Below are positions 37,270 through 44,702 of a DNA stretch of 64,000 bases, in pieces; within the stretch, counting starts at the first letter, position 1; the number at the start of each line of letters is the position of its first letter. Source of the DNA: JAJEEA01 sp965243615 (GTDB lineage: Bacteria; Acidobacteriota; Vicinamibacteria; Vicinamibacterales; UBA8438). The position numbers were made by a program, and so were the translations under genes. The notes under the pieces are model-generated. The model did not search any database, was not told the origin of the DNA, and saw only the letters and a list, made by a program, of their open reading frames with translations. Location: the NCBI GenBank assembly GCA_965243615.1, contig CBDEVO010000003.1, positions 5,394,001 through 5,458,000 of the forward strand. Reading direction: 5' to 3'.

Positions 37270-38163
37270 CTAGACTGAATCGAGGACGGGTTCTGTTCCG
37301 CCTGCATACCCAAGCCGGCACCACCAACGGGCGGGATCGACCAGCACGACGATCGCCGAGTTCACGAGCAGGCCCGCGACGAAGGCCGCGAGCTCGGAGG
37401 GACCGATGTAGCCGGCCCGCATCTGTTCCAGGACGGCCGACCCGGCACCCGGCAGGCCGACCGCCAGCCCCGCGAAGAACAGAAGCGAGACGCCCCAGCC
37501 GATTCCACGCCTGCTGATCTCATCGCTCAGCCAGATGAGACACGCGGTGATGGCGGTGACGGTGAGGACGAGGGTGAGCCTGAAGCCCCAGCCGGGCTGG
37601 GCCACGAGCGGCAAGCCATCCGCGACGGCGGCCTGCCGTTCCAGCCAGATCGCGATCGCTGACGCTTGCACGACACCCAGCACCAGCGCGCCACCCCGCA
37701 CGGACCAGGCCAGCGCCCGGCGCCCGCGGGCGCCCCAGCCACGCGCGAATCCGAGCTCGGTCGCTAGATAGGCAATGAACAACGCCGTGACGTAGGGCAT
37801 GATGCCGAGAGCGAAGATCGTGGCTCGTCCGAGGTTGCCGCCGGTGAAGAGGTCGTAGAGCCCGAGGGACCCGGGCGCGCCGTGTCGGGTCATGGGTGCG
37901 AGCGCGTCGGTGTTCACGCCGGGCAGGGGTACCTGCGTCCCGACCCAGTAGAGCCCCATGGCCGCGAGGCCCAGGAACGCCAGTTGCCGATGCTCCGCAA
38001 CGTATCTTGCAGCACGTCCGTAGAACACGCTCATCGTCTGCCTCCAGAACCACCTCGCCGACCGGCCGCCGCCCCGCCACTCTTCGTGCACATCGCCCAC
38101 CAGGGGGCTGCCGGTGCCCTCCAGCCAGTCGAGTAGCCGTGTCGCCAGTATCGGTGGGCTCAT
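37270..38163 (-). CDS. Prefix domain fused to N-terminal half of a SecY-like channel
   Basis: A protein of 297 residues. Residues 1-50 match the ADOP permease prefix (LATRLLDWL, GDVHEEW, RWFWRQ). From residue 61 the sequence follows SecY: TM1 with VGTQVPLPGVNTDAL (74-88), the plug GSLGLYDLFTGGNLGRATIF (98-117), TM2b ALGIMPYVTALFI, TM3 about 153-173, TM4 ending LIWLSDEISRRGIG (209-222), TM5 WGVSLLFFAGLAVGLP and a last helix at 257-276 in the TM6 position. It stops soon after, at the start of the 6/7 loop, so TM7-TM10 and half of the lateral gate are absent. The next 255 bp hold no missing half. Its start overlaps the PadR stop by 4 bp. Confidence 0.85.
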   Translation of the reverse strand: MSPPILATRLLDWLEGTGSPLVGDVHEEWRGGGRSARWFWRQTMSVFYGRAARYVAEHRQLAFLGLAAMGLYWVGTQVPLPGVNTDALAPMTRHGAPGSLGLYDLFTGGNLGRATIFALGIMPYVTALFIAYLATELGFARGWGARGRRALAWSVRGGALVLGVVQASAIAIWLERQAAVADGLPLVAQPGWGFRLTLVLTVTAITACLIWLSDEISRRGIGWGVSLLFFAGLAVGLPGAGSAVLEQMRAGYIGPSELAAFVAGLLVNSAIVVLVDPARWWCRLGYAGGTEPVLDSV

Positions 38164-38495
38164 GCACGTCCGCCTTCCAGTTGCGGCAGGCCGTCCCAGA
38201 GCACGGACAGCGCCTCCCGTGTGGAGCGAGCCTCGCGCACGCCATCCGGCGTCACCCGGAAGTACCGCTTCGCGCGGCCCCCGCGTTCCGGCGTGGGCTC
38301 TCCGAGCCGGGAGCTGACGAGGCCCTTTTCCTGCAAGCGCTCCAGCGCCGCGTAGACGCTGCCTATCGCCATCTCGCGGCCGGTGCCGGCCTCGAGGGTG
38401 CGCAGGATCGTGACCCCGTACGCGGCGTCATCCAGCCGGATGACCGCCAGCAGCACCATCAACTCGAAGTTCCCCAGGTAGGGTCGACTCGCCAT
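38160..38495 (-). CDS. PadR family transcriptional regulator (Sec-like cluster)
   Basis: A protein of 111 residues with the winged helix LGNFELMVLLAVIRLDDAAYGVTI and AIGSVYAALERLQEKGLVSSRL, then the wing PERGGRAKRYFRVTPDG and a dimer helix. It overlaps the prefix-SecY gene (ATGA), the same arrangement as the PadR/ADOP pair at 60451-63509. It probably represses its own operon in response to a ligand or membrane stress. A good promoter lies just upstream. Confidence 0.92.
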   Translation of the reverse strand: MASRPYLGNFELMVLLAVIRLDDAAYGVTILRTLEAGTGREMAIGSVYAALERLQEKGLVSSRLGEPTPERGGRAKRYFRVTPDGVREARSTREALSVLWDGLPQLEGGRA

Positions 38496-38502
38496 TTACT
38501 CC

Positions 38503-38531
38503 ACTATAGAGAAAAAATACGGGTGATGCAA
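38503..38531 (-). promoter_or_regulatory. Sigma-70-like promoter of the PadR / SecY-like operon
   Basis: On the minus strand TTGCAT (38526-38531) and TATAGT (38503-38508) are separated by exactly 17 bp. The T-rich spacer is unlike the GC-rich surroundings. The -10 box lies about 8 bp from the PadR start codon, so the message would be nearly leaderless; GTGGAG overlaps the region as a possible Shine-Dalgarno if the start of transcription is further up. This is the best promoter on the minus strand in the window. Confidence 0.6.
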
Positions 38532-38671
38532 GCGGGATGTTCCGCGCTCGCTGAACGGCCGCGATGCCGGCAATCCGGGTCTGTCTCCCGAGCGCGGGCG
38601 GGCGGCCGGAACCGCGCCCGACCGTCGCGGGCATCGCGCCACGGCGCACCGCGATGCCCGATTACCGCGCA

Positions 38672-39820
38672 TCAGGGCAGCGCCTCTCCCGGGACGATGC
38701 CGTGCAGCAGCTCGGTGACGGGCAGGCACAGGATCCCGTCGATCTGCAGGCGCTCGTCGCCGAGGTAGGCCAGCCGGGCCTGCGCCTCCGGGTAGTCCCG
38801 GGCGAAGCTCTTCAGCGATCTGAGGTCCGCCGGCCGGATGCGCGCGGTGTGCCTGACCTCGAGGGCCCAGAACACGTCGCGGCCGTAGAGCACGAAGTCG
38901 ACCTCGCTGCCGGCCCGCGTGCGCCAGAACGCCAGCGTCGCGGCGCCCCCGGAGTAGTCGACCCACGCCCGCAGGTGCTGCGCGAGCAGTCCTTCGAGCG
39001 CCGGGCCCCGGGCCTCCTCCGGCCGATCCAGCGGCCCCGCCGGGCGCAGCGAGCGGAACACGCCAGCGTCGGCGAAGTAGAACTTCGGATGCGCCGTGAC
39101 CTGCCGGCGCGCGCGGCGGGTGAAGACCGGCAGCCGGAACGCGAGCAGCAGGTCCTCGACGATCTCGATGAACCCCTCCACGGTCTTGCGGCGCACCGCG
39201 CACTCCCGCGCCACGTCGCTGGTGTTGAGCACGGCCGCGTGCGAGAAGCTGATGGCTTCGAGAAATCGGTGGAAGGCCCCGAGATCGCGCACCAGCCCCT
39301 CGGTCTGGACCTCCTGCTGGACGTACAGTCCCGCGTAAGCGCTCAACGTGTCGGCGGGATCGTCGGCGTCCCAGACCAGCGGCAGCAGTCCGTGGTCGAG
39401 GGCCGCCTCCAGGTCGAAGCTCGGGCCGAGCTCCGCCGCCATGAACGGGTGCATCGACCGCACCACCGCGCGCCCCGCGAGGAGATCGACGCCGGCGCGC
39501 TTGAGCTTGCGCGCGCTCGATCCGGTCAGCACAAAGCGCGAGCTGCCCGGCTCCTCCATCAACTGGTGGACGACGGTGAGCAGCTCGGGGACCCGCTGCA
39601 CCTCGTCGATCACGATGTCGACAACCCCCGGCGCCGCCGCCAGCTCGCGTAGCCGCTCCGGCCGTACCGCGTACTGGCGCTGCTGCGCCGGCGCGAGCAG
39701 ATCGACCCGGACGGCGTTCGGGAACGCCGCTTGCAGCCAGGTGCTCTTGCCGGTTCCGCGCGGGCCGAACAGGAAGAAGTGCCCCGCAGGCGGGCGAAAA
39801 AATTTCCTCTCTACCGCCAC
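38672..39820 (-). CDS. DUF4143 AAA-type ATPase
   Basis: A protein of 382 residues from GTG 39820; translation continues open upstream without an ATG. Walker A is GPRGTGKST (about 19-27), Walker B IVIDEVQRVPELL, and FVLTGSSARKLKR is the sensor block usual for this family. The C-terminal DUF4143 part ends in a PD-(D/E)XK-like core: LAFWRTRAGSEVDFVLYGRD and ALEVRHTA. Where nucleases have ExK, this copy has EVRHT, so nuclease activity may be lost. The cellular role of the family is not clear; it is often scattered near mobile genes. Confidence 0.88.
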   Translation of the reverse strand: MAVERKFFRPPAGHFFLFGPRGTGKSTWLQAAFPNAVRVDLLAPAQQRQYAVRPERLRELAAAPGVVDIVIDEVQRVPELLTVVHQLMEEPGSSRFVLTGSSARKLKRAGVDLLAGRAVVRSMHPFMAAELGPSFDLEAALDHGLLPLVWDADDPADTLSAYAGLYVQQEVQTEGLVRDLGAFHRFLEAISFSHAAVLNTSDVARECAVRRKTVEGFIEIVEDLLLAFRLPVFTRRARRQVTAHPKFYFADAGVFRSLRPAGPLDRPEEARGPALEGLLAQHLRAWVDYSGGAATLAFWRTRAGSEVDFVLYGRDVFWALEVRHTARIRPADLRSLKSFARDYPEAQARLAYLGDERLQIDGILCLPVTELLHGIVPGEALP

Positions 39821-39997
39821 AATGAGAGCAATTATGGCATTCCCAAGGAAATTCTTCGCGCCTCTTGGGACGGAGTGGCCGTACCGGCCGTCACGCTCGT
39901 CCTGCGTGCGCCGGCCCGAGCAGGGGTTCGCCCGGCGCTCGGCGGCTATGCGAGACGGCCCGTGGCAGCCGCACACGAGGCGGCAGCCCCGCGCCGG

Positions 39998-40037
39998 AGG
40001 TTCGCCGGCACTCGGCGAGGTTCGCCGGCACTCGGCG
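39998..40037. repeat. Tandem 20-bp direct repeat
   Basis: The unit AGGTTCGCCGGCACTCGGCG occurs twice in tandem (39998-40017 and 40018-40037), and a degenerate third copy lies near 39930-39950. It is in the gap between the DUF4143 ATPase and the aminotransferase, about 55 bp from the latter's stop codon. The unit itself has a short inverted core (GCCGGC). The role is unknown. Confidence 0.7.
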
Positions 40038-40093
40038 GATATGCGGCACTTCCTCGCTTTCCGATTCGCGCCCGGATCGACGCCGGCCGCCCC

Positions 40094-41299
40094 TCAACCG
40101 GAGAGGGCCGCGCACGCGCGCTGGATCCGCGTGCAGGCTTCCGCGAGCCGGTCCGTGGAGAGCGCGTAGGAGACGCGGAAGTACGGCGAGAGGCCGAACG
40201 CCTCGCCATGCACCACCGCCACCTCCTGGCCGTCGAGGAGGTGCTTCGCGAAGTCGCCGTCGTTCTCGATGACGGCGCCGGCCGGCGTCCGCTTCCCGAT
40301 GGTTCCCCGGCAGTCGACGTACAGGTAGAAGGCGCCGTCCGGCCGGCTGCAGGTCAACCCGTCCGCCTGGTTCAGCATCGCAAGGCCGAGGTCCCGCCGC
40401 TCCTCGAACACCGCCACGTTCCGCTGCATGAACGTCTGGTCGCCTTCGAGCGCCTCGACCCCCGCCCACTGGCTGATGCTCGACGCGCCGCTGGTCGTCT
40501 GGGACTGGATCTTCGCCATGGCCGAGACCAGCTCCTTCGGCCCCGCTCCGTAGCCGAGGCGCCACCCCGTCATGCAGTACGCCTTCGAGAGCCCGTTCAT
40601 GGTCAGCGTGCGCCCGTGCAGGTCGGGCGCGACCTGCGCCATCGTCGCGAACCGCCCGCCGCCGTAGATGATGTGCTCGTAGATGTCGTCGGTGAGCACC
40701 CACACGTGCGGATGCCGCCGCAGCACGTCGGCGAGGCCCTCCAGGTCGTTCGCCGAGTACACCGAGCCGGTCGGGTTGCCGGGGCTGTTGAGGATCAGCC
40801 ACTTCGTCTTCGCGGTGATCGCGCCCTCGAGCTGCCCCGCCGTCAGCCGGAACCCGTTGCCGGCATCCGTCGCGACCACCACCGGGCTCCCGCCCGCGAG
40901 CAGCGTCATGTCGGGATAGCTCACCCAGAACGGCGCGGGAACGACGACCTCGTCCTCCGGATCGAGCGTGGCGGCGAGGGCGTTGTAGATGACCTGCTTG
41001 CCGCCGTTGCAGACGAGCACCTCGTCGGGGGCGTAGCGCAGCCCGTTTTCGCGCTCGAGCTTGCGGCAGACCGCCTCGCGCAGCTCCGGGATGCCCGCGA
41101 GCGGCGGGTACTTGGTCCTTCCCTCGACGATCGCCCGCATCCCCGCGATCTTGATGTGGTCCGGCGTGTCGAAGTCCGGCTCTCCCGCCGCGAGGGCGAT
41201 GATGTCGCGCCCGGCCCTCGCCATCTCCATCGCCCTGGCGGCGATCATGGCGGACGGCGAGGCCTTGATGCGGCTCAGGCGTCGTGCGGCGATGGACAT
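40094..41299 (-). CDS. Aspartate-type aminotransferase, class I/II fold
   Basis: A protein of 401 residues. The PLP lysine is K239 in NGLSKAYCMTGWRLGY. NSPGNPTGSVY holds the substrate and cofactor Asn, DDIYEHIIY the ring Asp and Tyr, and FRVSYALS the C-terminal Arg that binds the alpha-carboxylate. This set matches the thermophilic AspC branch (aspartate/prephenate aminotransferase). It transfers the amino group of aspartate or a related donor to 2-oxoglutarate in the cytoplasm. It lies 9 bp downstream of the secreted-protein gene on the same strand, probably without functional link. Confidence 0.93.
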   Translation of the reverse strand: MSIAARRLSRIKASPSAMIAARAMEMARAGRDIIALAAGEPDFDTPDHIKIAGMRAIVEGRTKYPPLAGIPELREAVCRKLERENGLRYAPDEVLVCNGGKQVIYNALAATLDPEDEVVVPAPFWVSYPDMTLLAGGSPVVVATDAGNGFRLTAGQLEGAITAKTKWLILNSPGNPTGSVYSANDLEGLADVLRRHPHVWVLTDDIYEHIIYGGGRFATMAQVAPDLHGRTLTMNGLSKAYCMTGWRLGYGAGPKELVSAMAKIQSQTTSGASSISQWAGVEALEGDQTFMQRNVAVFEERRDLGLAMLNQADGLTCSRPDGAFYLYVDCRGTIGKRTPAGAVIENDGDFAKHLLDGQEVAVVHGEAFGLSPYFRVSYALSTDRLAEACTRIQRACAALSG

Positions 41300-41308
41300 G
41301 ACGGACGC

Positions 41309-42370
41309 TTACCGCCCCGCCGCCTCGGCCTCCTGCCGACGGTTGCCGGCGAGGATGTTCTCGAGGCCGTAGTTGCCCTCGTGGCAGGCGAACTCGAAGA
41401 TGGGCAGCCGGCTCCGCTGCATGGGCAGCTCGACCGACCACGGCCGCTCCCAGGTGTCGGGGTCGGTCACCGTGAACTCGTAGAGGAGCGTTTCGGCGTC
41501 GACGCGCGTGAAGCGCTCGACGAGCGTGCGGTTTCGGCTCGTGTTGCGCCACGTGTTGTGGGTGCGGTCGTCGTTGAAGTTGACCGTCTCGACCACCAGC
41601 GTGTCGCCCTCCCACCGGCCGCGCGAGTCGCCGACGTACTGGCGGATGCCGCCGGCCGGGGCGGGGCGCCCGCCGAGGGGGATGACGCGGACGGTGTGCA
41701 TCATCTCGTTCATGACCGCGACGCTGTCTGGGGTCTGGAAAAGCTGCATGTTGTTGTTGTAGACGCCCGGCAGCATCGGCGGGCCGGCGTTGCCGCTCAT
41801 CAGGCAGCGGTCCGAGTTGCTGAAGTCGAGGTGCGACTCGGCGGTGTCGACGGTCTCGCTGAACGACGAGCGCGCGCCCATAGTGCGCGCCCGCTCGCGC
41901 CCCGCCTCGGTCAGGGCGGGCATGCGGCCGTCCGGCGGGTCGACGATGAGCGACGTGCGCCCGGTGCTGACGGCGCCCGTCCCCCAGTCGAACCAGAAGA
42001 TGTTGTAGGAGCCGGTCTGCCCTTGCAGGCTCGGGTGGTCCGGCGAGTCGAGCCACCGGCCGGGGCGCTCGCCGGCGGTGGGGATGGCGACGGTGCGCTG
42101 GGCCGGCCGCTCCTCCATCGCCTGGATGCGCGCGCGCTCGTTCTCCTCGATCTCGGCCGCCTCTTCCGCGGTCAGGTACTCGCGGCCCTCGAAGCGCTCC
42201 GGGCGCTCGAGCGGGGTGCGCGTCTTGTACTCCCAGACGCCCCCGAGGTCCGGCTGGCCCCAGGCCGTGCGCGGCGCCGGCTCGGGCTCCGTCTGGGCGG
42301 CGGCGGGCAGGGCAATCAGCAGCGTGGAGACGGCAACCACGCATGCCGCGGTCAGGGACAAGTACCGCAT
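41309..42370 (-). CDS. Secreted protein of unknown function, paralogue of the 8481-9479 gene
   Basis: A protein of 353 residues with a signal peptide (ACVVAVSTLLIALPAAAQ). It has the same landmarks as the earlier copy: RTAWGQPDLGGVWEYKTRTPLERP, YLTAEEAAEIEE, TSLIVDPPDGRMP, SDRCLMSGNAGPPMLPGVYNNN, GDSRGRWEGDTLVVETVNF and FEFACHEGNYGLENIL. GAGGAG lies nine bases before ATG 42370. Function unknown; the signal peptide indicates export. Confidence 0.87.
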   Translation of the reverse strand: MRYLSLTAACVVAVSTLLIALPAAAQTEPEPAPRTAWGQPDLGGVWEYKTRTPLERPERFEGREYLTAEEAAEIEENERARIQAMEERPAQRTVAIPTAGERPGRWLDSPDHPSLQGQTGSYNIFWFDWGTGAVSTGRTSLIVDPPDGRMPALTEAGRERARTMGARSSFSETVDTAESHLDFSNSDRCLMSGNAGPPMLPGVYNNNMQLFQTPDSVAVMNEMMHTVRVIPLGGRPAPAGGIRQYVGDSRGRWEGDTLVVETVNFNDDRTHNTWRNTSRNRTLVERFTRVDAETLLYEFTVTDPDTWERPWSVELPMQRSRLPIFEFACHEGNYGLENILAGNRRQEAEAAGR

Positions 42371-42379
42371 CTCGACTCC

Positions 42380-42412
42380 TCCATCGGCAGATCGACATTC
42401 CATCGGCAGATC
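42380..42412. repeat. 14-bp direct repeat in the leader of the secreted-protein gene
   Basis: TCCATCGGCAGATC occurs at 42380-42393 and 42399-42412, a 19-bp period, 10 bp upstream of the start codon of the minus-strand secreted-protein gene. It could be a duplicated regulatory site or a slippage product. The rest of the gap up to 42634 shows nothing I can name. Confidence 0.55.
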
Positions 42413-42634
42413 ACGCGGCGGACTCCGCGGAACCGCTGCCGCCCCACAAGGATACCGCCGAACGTACTGACAACCGCAACGCCAGGCGGTGCCCGCGCCG
42501 CCGCTCGCGGGCGTCGCGGCGCTCGGGCTGATGCTCGCGCTTCGGGGCCTCGCGCGGCGACGCCTCCGGCGGTAACACCGGCTGGATGCCTCGAGGTTCG
42601 GCCTCAGCGCGACCGTTCGCGGCCGCGGTGCCTC

Positions 42635-42673
42635 TTGGAATTTGTCCATAATATCAGTATTATTTCGGACAAA
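42635..42673 (+). promoter_or_regulatory. Promoter and operator of the second AbiE locus
   Basis: TTGGAA (42635-42640) and TATTAT (42658-42663) are 17 bp apart and form a good sigma-70-like promoter. Nested in it is a double inverted repeat: outer arms TTTGTCC (42641) and GGACAAA (ending 42673), inner arms ATAATA and TATTAT around TCAG. The AT-rich block stands out from the GC-rich surroundings. AbiEi antitoxins bind inverted repeats over the -10 box, which fits this layout. Confidence 0.7.
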
Positions 42674-42687
42674 CGGAGCGTCATGAC

Positions 42688-43290
42688 ATGTCCACCGCAC
42701 AAGCCGTTCGAGCCGCCATACGCAGGTTGCCGAAGGGAAAACCGTTCACGAGCGAGCGCTTCCTCGAGCACGGCTCGCGCAGCGCCGTCGACCGGGCGCT
42801 TTCGCGACTCGCCGCCCGGGGCGAAATCGAGCGTCTTGCCCGCGGCGTCTTCGTCCGGCCCCGGACGAGCCGCTTCGTGGGCACCGTCCTCCCTGACGTC
42901 CTCGAGGTCGTCGAGGCCGTCGCGCGCAGCAATGGCGAGACGGTCCAGGTCCACGGTGCGGAGGCCGCGCGCCGGTTCAAGCTCAGCACCCAGGTGCCGA
43001 CCGCGCCCGTGTTCCATACCAGCGCATCGAGCCGCACCATCCGGATCACCAACATCACCGTCAGGATGGTCCACACCTCGAACCGCCGGCGGTTGCAATT
43101 CGCCGGCGAGGCGGCGGGCGCCGCGCTCTCCGCCCTCTGGTATCTCGGCAAGAACAACGTGACCCCGGAAACGGTCGCCACGATCGAGGCCACCCTCGGC
43201 CCGGCGGAATTCCGGAAGCTCTGCTCGGCAGACATGCCGGCGTGGATGAGCAAGGCGCTCGCCGCCGCCCGGGACCGGCTCCACGGCTGA
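42688..43290 (+). CDS. AbiEi family antitoxin (DUF6088-like), second AbiE locus
   Basis: A protein of 200 residues. The winged helix is RRLPKGKPFTSERFLEHGSRSAVDRALSRLAARGEIERLARGVF (read in parts, residues about 12-56), followed by the antitoxin core (VEAVARSNGETVQVHGAEAARRFKLS, then RRRLQFAGEAAGAALSALWYLGK). ATG 42688 follows GGAGCG at a short distance. The promoter/operator lies 15-50 bp upstream. It ends at TGA 43288-43290, where the toxin frame already runs in the +1 phase. Confidence 0.87.
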   Translation: MSTAQAVRAAIRRLPKGKPFTSERFLEHGSRSAVDRALSRLAARGEIERLARGVFVRPRTSRFVGTVLPDVLEVVEAVARSNGETVQVHGAEAARRFKLSTQVPTAPVFHTSASSRTIRITNITVRMVHTSNRRRLQFAGEAAGAALSALWYLGKNNVTPETVATIEATLGPAEFRKLCSADMPAWMSKALAAARDRLHG

Positions 43291-44293
43291 GGCATTCCTG
43301 TCTCTCGATGCCCGCCAGCGCGCCGACATTCTCCGGACCATCGCCGCCCGGTCCGGGCGCGCGGCCATCATCCTGGAGAAGGACATCTGGGTCTGCTGGG
43401 TCCTCCAGGCCCTCTTCTCCATGCCCGACCTCCATCCCATGGCCTTCAGGGGCGGCACCTCGCTCTCCAAGGTCTACCGCGTCATCGATCGGTTTTCCGA
43501 AGACGTGGACGTCACCCTTGACTACAGGGCCTTCAACGACGGTTTCGACCCCTTCGCAGACGGCGCCAGCCGGAACCAGATCAGGCTCTTCAGCGAACGC
43601 CTCAAGGACCACGTCGCAGACTACATCCACGACGTCGTGGCGCCCGCCCTCGGCGCCGCCGCCGACCGACTTGCGGCTGACGGCCGGCACGACATCCGCA
43701 TCGGCGACGACGGCGAGACGATCCGTTTCGGCTATCCGTCCGCGGTCGAAGACTCGAACAGCTATGTCCGGAGTGAAGTCGTGCTGGAATTCGGCGGACG
43801 CAACGTCATCGATCCGAACGAGCGGCACACGATCACCCCCGACATGGCCGCCCTGACCCCCGACCTCGACTATCCCGTCGCGACCGTGACGGCCCTCTCT
43901 CCGCTGCGCACTCTCTGGGAGAAGGCCACGCTGGTCCATGTCGAGTGCCACAGGCGCCGGCTCGCGAGCCAACCCGAACGGCTCTCCCGGCACTGGTTCG
44001 ACCTGACACGACTCGCCGCGCACGATATCGGCCGGGCCGCGCTCGCCGACCGCGAACTCCTGGAGGACGTCGTCCGGCACAAGAAGGTGTTCTTCCACGC
44101 TGGCTACGCCAACTACGATCAATGCCTCGACGGCCGGCTGCGGCTCGTCCCCGACGACGACCAGCTTCCCGGCCCGCAAGCCGACTACGACGCCATGCGT
44201 GCCGCCGCCATCATCGCCGACGACGCACCCGCGTTCGACGCGCTGGTCGAACAAGTCCGCATCCTCGAAGCCAACGCTAACGGCTCCGGCTGA
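43286..44293 (+). CDS. AbiEii nucleotidyltransferase toxin, non-canonical start
   Basis: The catalytic block FRGGTSLSKVYRVIDRFSEDVDVTLDY is complete, and the helical C-terminal part with LWEKATLVH and HWFDLTRLA follows. In this family the conserved N terminus reads like EAFLSLDARQRADILRTIA and ILEKDIWVCWVL, and both are encoded here in frame from 43289. However, the frame from the stop at 43247-43249 to ATG 43421 has no ATG, GTG or TTG. Starting at 43421 would remove the EKD motif (43376-43384). The real start may be ACG 43283, CTG 43298, or a +1 shift from the antitoxin frame at GGC TGA. AbiEii toxins add nucleotides to tRNA ends. Confidence 0.82.
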   Translation, partial: AEAFLSLDARQRADILRTIAARSGRAAIILEKDIWVCWVLQALFSMPDLHPMAFRGGTSLSKVYRVIDRFSEDVDVTLDYRAFNDGFDPFADGASRNQIRLFSERLKDHVADYIHDVVAPALGAAADRLAADGRHDIRIGDDGETIRFGYPSAVEDSNSYVRSEVVLEFGGRNVIDPNERHTITPDMAALTPDLDYPVATVTALSPLRTLWEKATLVHVECHRRRLASQPERLSRHWFDLTRLAAHDIGRAALADRELLEDVVRHKKVFFHAGYANYDQCLDGRLRLVPDDDQLPGPQADYDAMRAAAIIADDAPAFDALVEQVRILEANANGSG

Positions 44294-44469
44294 ATACGGT
44301 CGACCACCGGCCGACCTCTGCAGCCGGTTCGTTCCGGTGCAGCGCCAAGTGTCGTGCGACGGCTGGAAGCCGTTTGACCGTGTGGGCCTTGACGCCCTGG
44401 GCGCGTCGCAGCCGCGCTTGTACCGGATGCGGTACGTGTTTCAGGCCAATCCTGCCACCCGGAGCCGAG

Positions 44470-44600
44470 CTGATGCCCCGCGGGCTCGTGGCGGCCGTCG
44501 CCGGCACTTCTGCGAGAATCGCCCCCAGAGAGTCGACCCGCGTCGCGGTGGGTCACGCGGGCCAGCATCAACCGTTCCTGGGCGCCACCAGCGGTCCGGC
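44470..44600 (-). pseudogene. Remnant related to the AAA ATPase-nuclease at 46926-48515
   Basis: On the minus strand AQERLMLARVTHRDA is readable here. The intact ATPase has AQERLILARVTHLDQ, and the DNA is near-identical over about 40 bp (44545-44585 against about 47632-47672). After this the frame breaks. The rest of the gap 44294-44702 holds no gene I can recognise. Confidence 0.5.
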
Positions 44601-44702
44601 GCGATCGAGCGCGTCCGGCCAGATTCGCTCCACCGCACGGCCCGGTCAGCCGGGAGGCTCATCTTGACAAGGCCGGAGATCTTGAGGACAGTTCCCATCG
44701 AC

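Noticed and set aside
39998..40037. Tandem repeat as a CRISPR array
   Set aside because: The two units are directly adjacent without spacers and only 20 bp long.
39731..43162. Open frame of over 1100 codons on the plus strand
   Set aside because: It runs opposite the aminotransferase and secreted-protein genes and its translation is Arg/Ala/His-rich with no family pattern.
43242..43856. GTG-started frame at the start of the AbiEii toxin
   Set aside because: It is a different frame from the GGTSLSK catalytic block and its translation is Ser/Pro/Arg-rich.
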